Shown here: in pieces, positions 9,282 through 17,009 of the stretch
Position numbering within the stretch: position 1 is the stretch's first letter
Layout of the letters: the number at the start of each line of letters is the position of its first letter
Source: Parahoeflea alexandrii
GTDB taxonomy: Bacteria; Pseudomonadota; Alphaproteobacteria; Rhizobiales; Rhizobiaceae
Assembly: GCF_024105735.1 (NCBI RefSeq)
Contig: NZ_JAAAML010000002.1
Span: 558,001-622,000, forward strand
Direction of reading: 5' to 3'
DNA length: 64,000 nucleotides
Program-made: the position numbers and the translations under genes
Notes under the pieces: model-generated
The model's database searches: none
Told to the model about the DNA's origin: nothing
What the model saw: the letters and a program-made list of their open reading frames with translations, nothing else

Positions 9282-9451
9282 CCGTCCTTTGTCGAAAAAG
9301 GGCTGGTAGAAGCGCAATTCATCCAGGCATCAATAACATTGAACCTCCCCGGCGAAATCGAGGTTGCTTTTGCCTGCCCGCCGCCCCTACAGATTTGCAT
9401 TGGGCTGACGCGGCGCCTATCTGTGGCGTCTGTACACGAATGGAGAATGAC

Positions 9452-10897
9452 ATGATCGAGAAGCGCGAGTTTTACATCAATGGTGCATGGGTTTCGCCCA
9501 GCAAGGCGCGGGACTGCGAGGTCATCGATCCTTCAACGGAGGAAGCCTGCGCGGTGATCTCGCTCGGCTCGAGCGAAGACACCGACAAGGCGGTCGCCGC
9601 CGCTAAGGCAGCCTTTGACAGCTGGTCGCGGACCGATCCCGAGACCCGGCTCGGCTACGTCAAGAAGATCCGCGAAGTCTATGCCGAGCGCGCCGAGGAC
9701 ATGGCCCAGGCCATCAGCCTGGAAATGGGCGCGCCGATTGCGATGTCACGCTCAAGCCAGGTCACGTCCGGCACCTGGCACATCGACAATTTCATCACCG
9801 CCTTCAAGGACATCGAATTCATCCGGCCGCTCGGGTCGCATGCCCCCAATGACCGCATCGCCATGGAGCCGATCGGCGTCGTCGGGCTGATCACGCCCTG
9901 GAACTGGCCGATGAACCAGGTGACGCTGAAGGTCATCCCGGCGCTGCTCGCCGGCTGCACCATGGTGCTCAAGCCGTCCGAAGTGGCGCCGCTGTCCTCG
10001 ATCGTCTTTGCCGAGATCGTCCATGCCGCGGGCGTGCCGGCCGGTGTGTTCAACCTCGTCAATGGCGATGGTGTCGGCGTTGGTACCGATCTTTCGACCC
10101 ACAAGGATGTCGAGATGATCAGCTTCACCGGCTCGGCCCGCGCCGGCGCCGCCATTTCCAAGGCCGCCGCCGACACCTTCAAGCGCGTCTGCCTGGAACT
10201 CGGTGGCAAGGGCGCCAATGTGATCTTTGCCGATGCCGACGCCAAGGCGGTCGAGCGTGGCGTCCGCCATTGCTTCAACAACACCGGCCAGAGCTGCAAC
10301 GCACCGACCCGCATGCTGGTCGAACGCCCGGTTTATGACCAGGCCGTCGAGAAGGCCATCGAGGTTGCCGCATCGACCAAGGTCGGCTCCTCGCATGATG
10401 AAGGCAACCATATTGGCCCCGTGGTCTCTGCCGCCCAGTTCGACAAGATCCAGGGCCTGATCCAGACCGGCATTGATGAGGGCGCGCGTCTCGTCGCCGG
10501 CGGCACCGGCCGACCGGAAGGGTTCAACCGCGGCTATTTCGTCCGCCCGACCATCTTCGCCGACGTCACCAACGACATGACCATTGCCCGCGAGGAGATC
10601 TTCGGCCCGGTTCTCTCGATCATTCCCTTCGACAACGAAGAACATGCCGTCGAGATCGCCAATGACACGATTTACGGGCTGACCAACTACGTCCAGAGCC
10701 AGGATGGTGCCAAGCGCAACCGCATGGCCCGTCGCCTGCGGTCCGGCATGGTCGAAATGAACGGCAAGTCGCGCGGCGCCGGTTCGCCCTTCGGCGGCGT
10801 CAAGGCCTCGGGCCGCGCCCGCGAAGGCGGCGTCTGGGGCATCGAGGAGTTCCTCGAAGCCAAGGCCATCTCCGGCTGGGACAGCGACGTCAACTGA
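9452..10897 (+). CDS. NAD(P)-dependent aldehyde dehydrogenase
   Basis: A 481-residue enzyme of the aldehyde dehydrogenase superfamily, oxidising an aldehyde to the acid. Visible landmarks: the TPWNWPMNQ segment, the cofactor-binding FTGSARAG segment, the general-base glutamate in LELGGKGAN, and the nucleophile C282 in GQSCNAPTR. The ATG at 9452 is preserved behind GGAGA; an in-frame ATG at 9440 would overlap that site. It is convergent with the AraC-type regulator gene, and it may serve the oxygenase genes beyond that, for example by removing an aldehyde made from an aromatic. The substrate is not evident from sequence. Confidence 0.9.
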   Translation: MIEKREFYINGAWVSPSKARDCEVIDPSTEEACAVISLGSSEDTDKAVAAAKAAFDSWSRTDPETRLGYVKKIREVYAERAEDMAQAISLEMGAPIAMSRSSQVTSGTWHIDNFITAFKDIEFIRPLGSHAPNDRIAMEPIGVVGLITPWNWPMNQVTLKVIPALLAGCTMVLKPSEVAPLSSIVFAEIVHAAGVPAGVFNLVNGDGVGVGTDLSTHKDVEMISFTGSARAGAAISKAAADTFKRVCLELGGKGANVIFADADAKAVERGVRHCFNNTGQSCNAPTRMLVERPVYDQAVEKAIEVAASTKVGSSHDEGNHIGPVVSAAQFDKIQGLIQTGIDEGARLVAGGTGRPEGFNRGYFVRPTIFADVTNDMTIAREEIFGPVLSIIPFDNEEHAVEIANDTIYGLTNYVQSQDGAKRNRMARRLRSGMVEMNGKSRGAGSPFGGVKASGRAREGGVWGIEEFLEAKAISGWDSDVN

Positions 10898-10961
10898 TCC
10901 GGGCTTTGAACAGGCCCTCGTGCAGCGGCTCGCTCCTGATCGGGGCGGGCCGTACTCGTTT

Positions 10962-11972
10962 CTAGTCCGAAAACCCGATGCTCGCGCCGTTCTGCAGCGT
11001 CTTGCTCGGAGACTGCCCGTATTTTGCCTTGTAGATCTGCGAGAACCGGCCGAGATGGGAAAATCCCCAGCGGGTCGCCACTTCGGTCACCGAGGCCCCG
11101 GGCGCGCCGGCCATCAGTTCCTCGTGCACGCGGCGCAGCCGTTCCGAGCGCAGCAGCGCCATCGGGCTGGTGTTGCGGAAATTGCGAAAGCCGAGTTGCA
11201 GCGAGCGCGCCGTGACCCCCGCGGCATTGGCGATATCGTCAAGCGAGATCGGGTTGTCGAGATTGCTGCGGACGAATTCCTCGGCCTTGCGCACGTGCCG
11301 CGGGGCCGCCGCCGAACGCGTTGGCCTGAGATATCTCGAATAATTGTGCTGTCCGGCTTCCAGGATCCCCGACAGGATCACGGATTCGAGCTGGCGGGCC
11401 AGCAGGCCGCCTGACGAGAGCATCACCTGCCCGTTGTCGGCCTCTGTCACCAGGTGCATGATCAGGCCGTAAAGTGCGGCACCGACATCGCTGGTCAGGT
11501 CCAGCGGTCCGGAGAAGGTCAGCGGCTTGCTGGCGCCCGAACCGAGAAGCTGTGACAGATGATCCTGCAAGGCTTCGCGCTCCACCTTGACCAGGATCTG
11601 CCGGCACCCCTCGTCCCAGATCATCGTGGTCGGCAGGTGCGGATTGAGCACCGCCGCCTTGTCCGGGCAGGAGTAATAGTGGTCCGGCCCGTTGCTGATA
11701 GCTGCGCCGCCCGAAAGCGGGATCTGCAGCAGGTAGAAATCCTTGAGTTCGCCGGGCGCGATCAAGGTCTTGGCGCCGTACTGGATGTAATTCAGGGACA
11801 GCCGCTCGCCGCTGACATGATTGTGGCAGGCATCGAAACTGCCGCGCCCGATCATGTCCAGCCGGTGCGGGCAGAACACCCGCGCAACCCTTTCGCGCGC
11901 CTCATCGAGATCGCTGCTTTCGAACAGGCTGAACCGCGCCAGCGGGCGCGGGGTCATGGGATCAGGCAACAT
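10962..11972 (-). CDS. AraC family transcriptional regulator
   Basis: A 336-residue regulator. The N-terminal 200 residues match the AraC_binding_2 type of domain found in XylS/AlkS-like regulators of aromatic catabolism (SLNYIQYGAKTLIAPGELKDFYLL, split by family-typical spacing). The C-terminal 100 residues carry the double helix-turn-helix, with ISLDDIANAAGVTARSLQLG and the second helix in VTEVATRWGFSHLGRFS. The start at 11972 follows GGGAG; a TTG 27 bases upstream is possible. It is divergent from the SDR/monooxygenase operon and probably controls it in response to an aromatic effector (inference from family and position). Confidence 0.88.
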   Translation of the reverse strand: MLPDPMTPRPLARFSLFESSDLDEARERVARVFCPHRLDMIGRGSFDACHNHVSGERLSLNYIQYGAKTLIAPGELKDFYLLQIPLSGGAAISNGPDHYYSCPDKAAVLNPHLPTTMIWDEGCRQILVKVEREALQDHLSQLLGSGASKPLTFSGPLDLTSDVGAALYGLIMHLVTEADNGQVMLSSGGLLARQLESVILSGILEAGQHNYSRYLRPTRSAAAPRHVRKAEEFVRSNLDNPISLDDIANAAGVTARSLQLGFRNFRNTSPMALLRSERLRRVHEELMAGAPGASVTEVATRWGFSHLGRFSQIYKAKYGQSPSKTLQNGASIGFSD

Positions 11973-12000
11973 CAGCGCTCCCGACACCGTTGTTGGCAAA

Positions 12001-12014
12001 CATGCATTTGCATG
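12001..12014. promoter_or_regulatory. Palindrome in the AraC/SDR intergenic region, possible operator
   Basis: CATGCATTTGCATG is a perfect 6+6 inverted repeat with a TT centre. It lies in the 163-base gap between the divergent regulator and the SDR operon, about 29 bases from the regulator start and 122 bases from the SDR start. Position suggests a binding site; AraC proteins more often use direct repeats, so the link is tentative. Confidence 0.35.
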
Positions 12015-12135
12015 AAAGCACGTTTTTCCCCCGAACGATAGAAATTTTCGTTTTGCGGATAGTCAGCGCTCAAACCGGATGGCGGCCCGGTTTGATTGGC
12101 CCAAACTTCTCTTCAACGAAAAGGGGAGAACGCCG

Positions 12136-12912
12136 ATGCGAGGACTGGACGGGAAAGTGGCGATTGTGCCCGGTGGCGCGACCAAGATAGGCGCAGCCAT
12201 CGTCAAGGCATTCCGGAATGCAGGCGTTCAGGTGATGATCGCCGATATCAATGCGGAAGCGGGCGAGGCGCTGACAGGCGACGGCATCGGCTTCCTGAAG
12301 ACCGATCTGCGCGACGATGCCCAGATCGCCGCTCTCGTCAAAGCCACGAAAGAGAAATTCGGTCGCATCGATTTCCTGGTCAACGTCGCCTGCTCCTATC
12401 TCGACAATGGCGTTGAATCGACCCGCGCCGAATGGCTGGAAAGCCTCGACGTCAACATTGTCGGCTCGGTCATGCTGATGCAGGCGGCACGGGCGGAACT
12501 CGCGAAAAACAAGGGCGCCATCGTCAATTTCGGATCGATCTCGGCCCGTGTCGCCCAGACCGGCCGCTGGCTCTACCCGGTCTCCAAGGCCGCGATCCTG
12601 CAGCTGACCCGCAACCAGGCGATGGACCTGGCGCCCGAAGGCATTCGCGTCAACGCGGTCTCGCCCGGCTGGACCTGGTCCAACATCATGGACGAGCTGA
12701 CCGGTGGCGACCGCGCCAAGACCGACCGGGTGGCCGCACCCTTCCATCTGCTTGGACGCACCGGGGACCCGGAAGAGGTTGCGGCTTCGGTTCTCTTCCT
12801 GTGTTCGGACGAGGCCAGCTTTATCACCGGAACCGACATCCAGGTTGACGGCGGCTACACCGCCATGGGCCCGGAGCGCGCGGCGCCGGCCATACCGCTT
12901 CTGATGGAATAA
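12136..12912 (+). CDS. Short-chain dehydrogenase/reductase
   Basis: A 258-residue classical SDR using NAD(P). The cofactor-binding glycines appear as PGGATKIG near residue 12, a slightly altered form of the TGxxxGxG motif. The catalytic triad is visible as serine in FGSISARV and Y-P-V-S-K. The C-terminal FITGTDIQVDGGYTA segment is typical. The ATG at 12136 follows AAGGGGAGAA, a strong ribosome site. First gene of an operon with the StyA-like monooxygenase (20-base gap) and a flavin reductase. By that position it may oxidise the diol or alcohol formed by the monooxygenase, as the SDR of indole-oxidising (iif-type) clusters does; this is inference. Confidence 0.88.
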   Translation: MRGLDGKVAIVPGGATKIGAAIVKAFRNAGVQVMIADINAEAGEALTGDGIGFLKTDLRDDAQIAALVKATKEKFGRIDFLVNVACSYLDNGVESTRAEWLESLDVNIVGSVMLMQAARAELAKNKGAIVNFGSISARVAQTGRWLYPVSKAAILQLTRNQAMDLAPEGIRVNAVSPGWTWSNIMDELTGGDRAKTDRVAAPFHLLGRTGDPEEVAASVLFLCSDEASFITGTDIQVDGGYTAMGPERAAPAIPLLME

Positions 12913-12932
12913 AACCAAAAATGGGGAACAAC

Positions 12933-14165
12933 ATGAGAAAGATCACGATTATCGGCGGCGGCCAGTCCGGCCTGCAACTTGCCATCGGCCTCATCAAGGC
13001 CGGAAATTCGGTGCGCGTCGTCCAGAACCGCACCGCCGAGGACATTGCCCAGGGCAAGGTGATGTCGAGCCAGTGCATGTTTCACAATTCGGTCGAGCAT
13101 GAACGCGAACTGGGCATCGACTTCTGGGCCGACACCTGCCCGCCGGTCGATGGCATCAATTTCCAGGTACCGGCGCCGGACGGCTCCGGCAACAAGGCCA
13201 TCGACTGGACCGGCAAGCTCGATAACAGCGCCTATTCGGTCGACCAGCGGGTCAAGATCCCGGCCTGGATGGCCGAATTCGAGCGCCTCGGCGGCACGCT
13301 GACCATCAAGGATGCGACGATTGCCGATTTGGAACACTACAGCCGGCAGGACGATCTGGTGATCGTCGCCTCGGGCAAGGGCGACATCGGCCGCCTGTTC
13401 GAGCGCGACGCGGAAAAATCACCCTACGAGACCCCGCAGCGGGCCCTGGCGCTGACCTATGTCACCGGCATGACGCCGCGCCCCGAGCACTCGGCGGTTT
13501 GCTTCAACCTGATCCCCGGTGTCGGCGAGTATTTCGTTTTCCCGGCGCTGACCACCTCCGGCCCCGGCGAAATCATGGTGTTCGAGGGTGTGCCGGGCGG
13601 TCCGATGGATTGCTGGGGGGATGTGAAGACACCCGAGCAGCATCTGGCCACCTCGAAGAAGATCCTCGAGACCTTCCTGCCCTGGGAAGCCGCGCGCTGC
13701 GAGAGCATCGAACTGACCGACGATAATGGCATTCTCGCCGGCCGCTTCGCCCCCACCATCCGCAAGCCGATTGGTACGCTTCCCTCGGGACGCCAGGTTC
13801 TCGGCCTCGGCGACGCGGTCTGCCTCAACGATCCGATCACCGGCCAGGGCTCCAACAATGCCGCCAAGGCAGCCGCGGTCTATCTCAAGCGGATCGTCGC
13901 GCATGGCGACAAGCCGTTTGACGCGGCCTTCATGCAGGGCACGTTCGACGAGTTCTGGGACTACGCGCAATGGGTGGTCTCCTGGACCAACATGATGCTG
14001 CAGCCGCCGCCGCCCTTCATCCTCAACATCATGGGCACCGCCTGCGTCGAGCCGCGTCTGGCGCACCGCATGGCCAACGGCTTTGACGACCCGCGTGATT
14101 TCTTCCCCTGGTTCGCCGATCCCGATGCGGCTGAGGCCTATCTCTCCGAGCTCAAGGCGGCATGA
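12933..14165 (+). CDS. StyA-like flavin monooxygenase (styrene/indole monooxygenase family)
   Basis: A 410-residue FAD monooxygenase of group E. It starts with the Rossmann fold MRKITIIGGGQSG, and the later segments SPYETPQRAL, GLGDAVCLNDPITGQGSNNA and WTNMMLQPPPPF line up by eye with the corresponding parts of styrene monooxygenase StyA (SPFEKPQRAL, GLGDI..DPVLGQGANMA, RWTNFTLSAL). Such enzymes epoxidise styrene or indole using FADH2 delivered by a separate reductase. The reductase gene starts one base after this stop. The start at 12933 follows GGGGA; an in-frame ATG at 12921 lies on the other side of that site. Substrate within the family is not determined by what I can see. Confidence 0.85.
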   Translation: MRKITIIGGGQSGLQLAIGLIKAGNSVRVVQNRTAEDIAQGKVMSSQCMFHNSVEHERELGIDFWADTCPPVDGINFQVPAPDGSGNKAIDWTGKLDNSAYSVDQRVKIPAWMAEFERLGGTLTIKDATIADLEHYSRQDDLVIVASGKGDIGRLFERDAEKSPYETPQRALALTYVTGMTPRPEHSAVCFNLIPGVGEYFVFPALTTSGPGEIMVFEGVPGGPMDCWGDVKTPEQHLATSKKILETFLPWEAARCESIELTDDNGILAGRFAPTIRKPIGTLPSGRQVLGLGDAVCLNDPITGQGSNNAAKAAAVYLKRIVAHGDKPFDAAFMQGTFDEFWDYAQWVVSWTNMMLQPPPPFILNIMGTACVEPRLAHRMANGFDDPRDFFPWFADPDAAEAYLSELKAA

Positions 14166-14166
14166 G

Positions 14167-14661
14167 ATGGGCATGGGCATCGATCACGCCACATTCCGCG
14201 CGGCCATGGCCCGCTTTCCGGGGGCGGTGACCATCATCACCGCCCGCCACGGGGCCGAGCGGCGCGGCATCACCGCCACGGCTGTCTGTTCGGTCTCGGC
14301 CGAACCGCCGAGCCTTCTTGCCTGCGTTAACCGCAAGACCGGCACCTGCGCGGCAATCCGCGAAACCGGAACCTTCAACGTCAATCTCCTGCCCGACCCG
14401 GCGAGCCCGCTGGCGATGCGGTTCGCCGGTGCCGACGGTGTCACCGGCGAGGACAAGTTTGCCGAAGGCGACTGGGTCGAAGACGAACGCGGCCTGCCGC
14501 TTCTGGGTGAAGCGCTGATCGGGTTTTCCTGCGACGTGTCGGAAATGCTCGAGGCCGGCAGCCACACGGTGTTCATCGGCGAGATCATGCAGATCAGGAT
14601 CAGCGAAGGCGCGCCGCTGGTCTACGGCCAGTCCCGCTTCCACCGGCTCGAGCCGCTCTGA
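14167..14661 (+). CDS. Flavin reductase, HpaC/StyB-like
   Basis: A 164-residue flavin reductase-like (FMN-binding split barrel) protein, the small partner that supplies reduced flavin to the StyA-like oxygenase just upstream. Typical elements: FRAAMARFPGAVTIIT near the N-terminus, GITATAVCSVSAEPPSLLACVNR in the middle (family-wide pattern), and the C-terminal FHRLEPL. A second ATG at 14173 is a possible start. The gene begins one base after the oxygenase stop, which implies tight coupling. It is convergent with the MarR-like regulator gene. Confidence 0.88.
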   Translation: MGMGIDHATFRAAMARFPGAVTIITARHGAERRGITATAVCSVSAEPPSLLACVNRKTGTCAAIRETGTFNVNLLPDPASPLAMRFAGADGVTGEDKFAEGDWVEDERGLPLLGEALIGFSCDVSEMLEAGSHTVFIGEIMQIRISEGAPLVYGQSRFHRLEPL

Positions 14662-14673
14662 CAGGCCAACCGC

Positions 14674-15231
14674 TCAGCGGCGGCGATGGGTCGCCGCCAC
14701 CCGTGACACTTCCTCGTAGATGCCGGAAAGCAGATTGAGTGTCTGCGTGGCCGCGCGCAACCGCTCGGCCAGGTCCGGCACGTCGGCAACAGCCGCGATC
14801 AGCAGGCGCCGGCGCAAATCTCCATAGGCTTCGGTGACGGCACGGCCCTTCTCGGTGACCTGGTAGGTCACGCCCGAGCGGCCGGAGCCTTCCCGGAGAA
14901 CCAGATCTGCACTTATCAGCTTGCGCAGGCTGTACTGGATGTTGGGGACATCATCCCGGTTGGTCAGCCGTGCCAGGTCCTTGATCGTCTTCGGACGCTC
15001 GTTCATCCGGATGATGTGCAGCAGCGCATTCTCGGGGCCCGAGGCCGCGACATCCACGACGCCCGCGAGGCATTCCGATTGCCATCGCCCGAAGCCTTCG
15101 AAGGTGCGCATCAGCGCAAACTCCAGTTCCGTCGTACTGACCTCGACATCGCTCTTGGCCAGGTGCCAGCGGTAGTCGAGTTCGCGATGTGCCGGTTCGT
15201 CTTCGGGTGGCTTGGGGCCGTTGCTCATCAA
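14674..15231 (-). CDS. MarR-like winged-helix transcriptional regulator
   Basis: A 185-residue DNA-binding protein with a MarR-type winged helix: the RPKTIKDLARLTNRDDVPN segment is the helix-turn-helix region and the SGRSGVTYQVTEKGRAV segment is the wing plus following helix. Long N- and C-terminal helices would form the dimer. It is divergent from the LLM monooxygenase gene, with an AT-rich 106-base gap holding two inverted repeats. MarR proteins usually repress the divergent catabolic operon until a phenolic or related ligand binds; that role is inferred from position. Confidence 0.85.
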   Translation of the reverse strand: MMSNGPKPPEDEPAHRELDYRWHLAKSDVEVSTTELEFALMRTFEGFGRWQSECLAGVVDVAASGPENALLHIIRMNERPKTIKDLARLTNRDDVPNIQYSLRKLISADLVLREGSGRSGVTYQVTEKGRAVTEAYGDLRRRLLIAAVADVPDLAERLRAATQTLNLLSGIYEEVSRVAATHRRR

Positions 15232-15253
15232 GTGCTCCTTAAGTCCTGATAAA

Positions 15254-15305
15254 TTTTACTCCTAAAACATATTGACGCAATCGCATTTTTAGATAGAGTT
15301 TCTAT
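15254..15305. promoter_or_regulatory. Two inverted repeats between the MarR gene and the LLM operon, candidate operators
   Basis: TTTTACTCCTAAAA at 15254-15267 (arms TTTTA/TAAAA) and ATAGAGTTTCTAT at 15293-15305 (arms ATAGA/TCTAT) lie in an AT-rich gap that differs sharply from the GC-rich surroundings. TTGACG at 15272-15277 could be a -35 element for the plus-strand operon. The repeats suit a dimeric winged-helix repressor such as the divergent MarR protein. Confidence 0.45.
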
Positions 15306-15337
15306 TATAAATTAAAGCCAATAAAGGAACAGCGACT

Positions 15338-16429
15338 ATGACAAGGAACATGATGCTGGCGGATGACCGCTTTCTGCTCGGTACATTCTCGTCGAACTGC
15401 TCATCGGGAATGAGCGTGACCAAGGTTAAGGAGCGATGGGTCAACTCCTGGGAAAACAATCTCGCCCTCGGCCGCCTGCTCGATGACGCGGGCATTGATT
15501 TCATGCTGCCGATCGCGCGCTGGATCGGCTACGGCGGCGAAACCGATTTCCACGGCGGTGTGCTCGAGACCATGACCTGGGCTGCCGGATTGCTGGCGTC
15601 CACGAAGGACATCTCGGTGTTTGCCACCATTCACACCGCGGCCAATCACCCCGTCGTGGTGGCCAAGCAGATCGCCACGATCGATCATATCGGCAACGGC
15701 CGTGCCGGGCTCAACATCGTCGCAGGCTGGAACAAGCCCGAATACGAGGCGCTCGGTCTGAGCCTGCCCGACGACCACGAAACCCGCTACGGCTACGCGC
15801 AGGAGTGGTTTGACGTCGTCCGCAAGCTCTGGGCCTCGAAAGACTATTTCGACTGGGACGGAAAACACTTCCAGCTCAAGGGCGTGCACGGGGATCCGCT
15901 GCCGGTCCGCGGCGATGTTCCGATCATCAATGCCGCGGGTTCGCCGCAGGGCCGTGAATTTGCCACCGACAATGCCAACTTCCTGTTCACCCCGGCCATC
16001 GACCTTGAGCGCTCGACCGAGGAAATCAGGGAACTCAAGGATCAGGCAAAGGCCAAGGGCCGCAAGGTCGATGTGCTGACATTCTCCCATGTCATCTGCC
16101 GCCCGACCGAGGAAGAGGCGCTTGCCTATCTCGAGCATACCGCCAAGACCAATGCCGACTGGGAAGCGGTCGACAATCTCGTGCGCCTGCAATTCGCCCA
16201 TGCGCACAGCTTCCCGCATGACCTTCTGGCGCTGATCCGCGACCGCTTCGCCATGGGCCATGGCGGTTTCCCGCTGATCGGCACTCCCGACCAGGTGGCC
16301 GAAGGCATCCTGTCGCTGCATCGCGCAGGCTTCGCCGGCACCACGCTGTCGTTTGTCGATTACGTCAAGGAATTCCCCTATTTCCGCGACACAGTCCTGC
16401 CCAAGCTCGATGCCGCAGGCATCCGCTGA
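15338..16429 (+). CDS. LLM class flavin-dependent monooxygenase
   Basis: A 363-residue luciferase-like (bacterial luciferase TIM-barrel) oxygenase, using FMNH2 from a separate reductase. Features: GTFSSNCSSG near the start, the NHPVVVAKQIATIDH segment, GRAGLNIVAGWNKPEYEALG (a strong family pattern), and C-terminal GTPDQVAEGILSLHRAG. It belongs near the RutA / dimethylsulfone / long-chain alkane monooxygenase branch. The flavin reductase gene overlaps or directly follows it, forming a two-component system; a MarR regulator is divergent. Substrates in this branch include sulfones, pyrimidines and N-heterocycles; which one applies here is unknown. Confidence 0.88.
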   Translation: MTRNMMLADDRFLLGTFSSNCSSGMSVTKVKERWVNSWENNLALGRLLDDAGIDFMLPIARWIGYGGETDFHGGVLETMTWAAGLLASTKDISVFATIHTAANHPVVVAKQIATIDHIGNGRAGLNIVAGWNKPEYEALGLSLPDDHETRYGYAQEWFDVVRKLWASKDYFDWDGKHFQLKGVHGDPLPVRGDVPIINAAGSPQGREFATDNANFLFTPAIDLERSTEEIRELKDQAKAKGRKVDVLTFSHVICRPTEEEALAYLEHTAKTNADWEAVDNLVRLQFAHAHSFPHDLLALIRDRFAMGHGGFPLIGTPDQVAEGILSLHRAGFAGTTLSFVDYVKEFPYFRDTVLPKLDAAGIR

Positions 16430-16949
16430 GCGCGAGGGAGGCGTGGACGCCGTCATCGAGCGTCTGCCCTCCACCGGCGAATTCCGCGATGCCATGCGCA
16501 ATTTCGTCGGCAATGTCAGCGTCCTGACGGCGGGCAAGGGTGACGACCGGTCGGGACTGGTGGTGACGTCCGCCATCTCGCTGTCGGCGGATCCGCCGCT
16601 GCTGCTGGCCTGTGTCAATCGCTCCTCATCGACCTGGCCGCTGATCGAGCGATATGGCTGTTTTGGCTGGTCGGTGCTTGGCGCGGGTCACCAGGCGGTC
16701 GCTGAACGCTTCACCGGCTTCGGTGGCGCCAAGGGCCCCGAGCGATATGCCGGGGCGTCCTGGGTCACGGCAAGAACCGGCGCATCGCTGCTCGAGGACG
16801 CGGTGGTCGGCATCGACTGCACGGTCGAGGAGATGATCGACCGCGCCACCCATTCGATCATCATCGGCCGGGTGCAGCAGATCCGGACCCGCCCCGGCCA
16901 GGGCGCGATGATCTACTGGAACGGCGCCTTCCGCGGGTTGGCGGACTGA
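16410..16949 (+). CDS. Flavin reductase partner of the LLM monooxygenase
   Basis: A flavin reductase-like domain protein (179 residues from this start). FRDAMRNFVGNVSVLTAGKG near the N-terminus and SGLVVTSAISLSADPPLLLACVN in the middle are the family pattern, and it ends in an FRGL-like strand. The ATG at 16410 overlaps the oxygenase stop by 20 bases; a GTG at 16443 right after a GAGGGAGG run gives 168 residues and is an equally fair start. It would reduce FMN with NAD(P)H and pass it to the LLM enzyme. It is a second, separate copy of the oxygenase-reductase arrangement seen 2 kb upstream. Confidence 0.82.
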   Translation: MPQASAEREGGVDAVIERLPSTGEFRDAMRNFVGNVSVLTAGKGDDRSGLVVTSAISLSADPPLLLACVNRSSSTWPLIERYGCFGWSVLGAGHQAVAERFTGFGGAKGPERYAGASWVTARTGASLLEDAVVGIDCTVEEMIDRATHSIIIGRVQQIRTRPGQGAMIYWNGAFRGLAD

Positions 16950-16955
16950 CACTAC

Positions 16956-16986
16956 GGGACCGGCGGGCAAAGGTTCCGCCGGTTCC
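16956..16986. terminator. Hairpin between convergent genes, terminator-like
   Basis: An inverted repeat of about 10 bp (GGACCGGCGG / CCGCCGGTTCC, one mismatch or bulge) lies between the convergent flavin reductase and amidohydrolase stops. It has no T tract on either side, so it may act only weakly or bidirectionally. Confidence 0.4.
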
Positions 16987-17009
16987 ACCTCCGGGCTATC
17001 TGCTGGCTT

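Noticed and set aside
7569-9317. Minus-strand open frame of 582 codons
   Set aside because: Antisense to the RidA-family and transglycosylase genes, both with clear family signatures.
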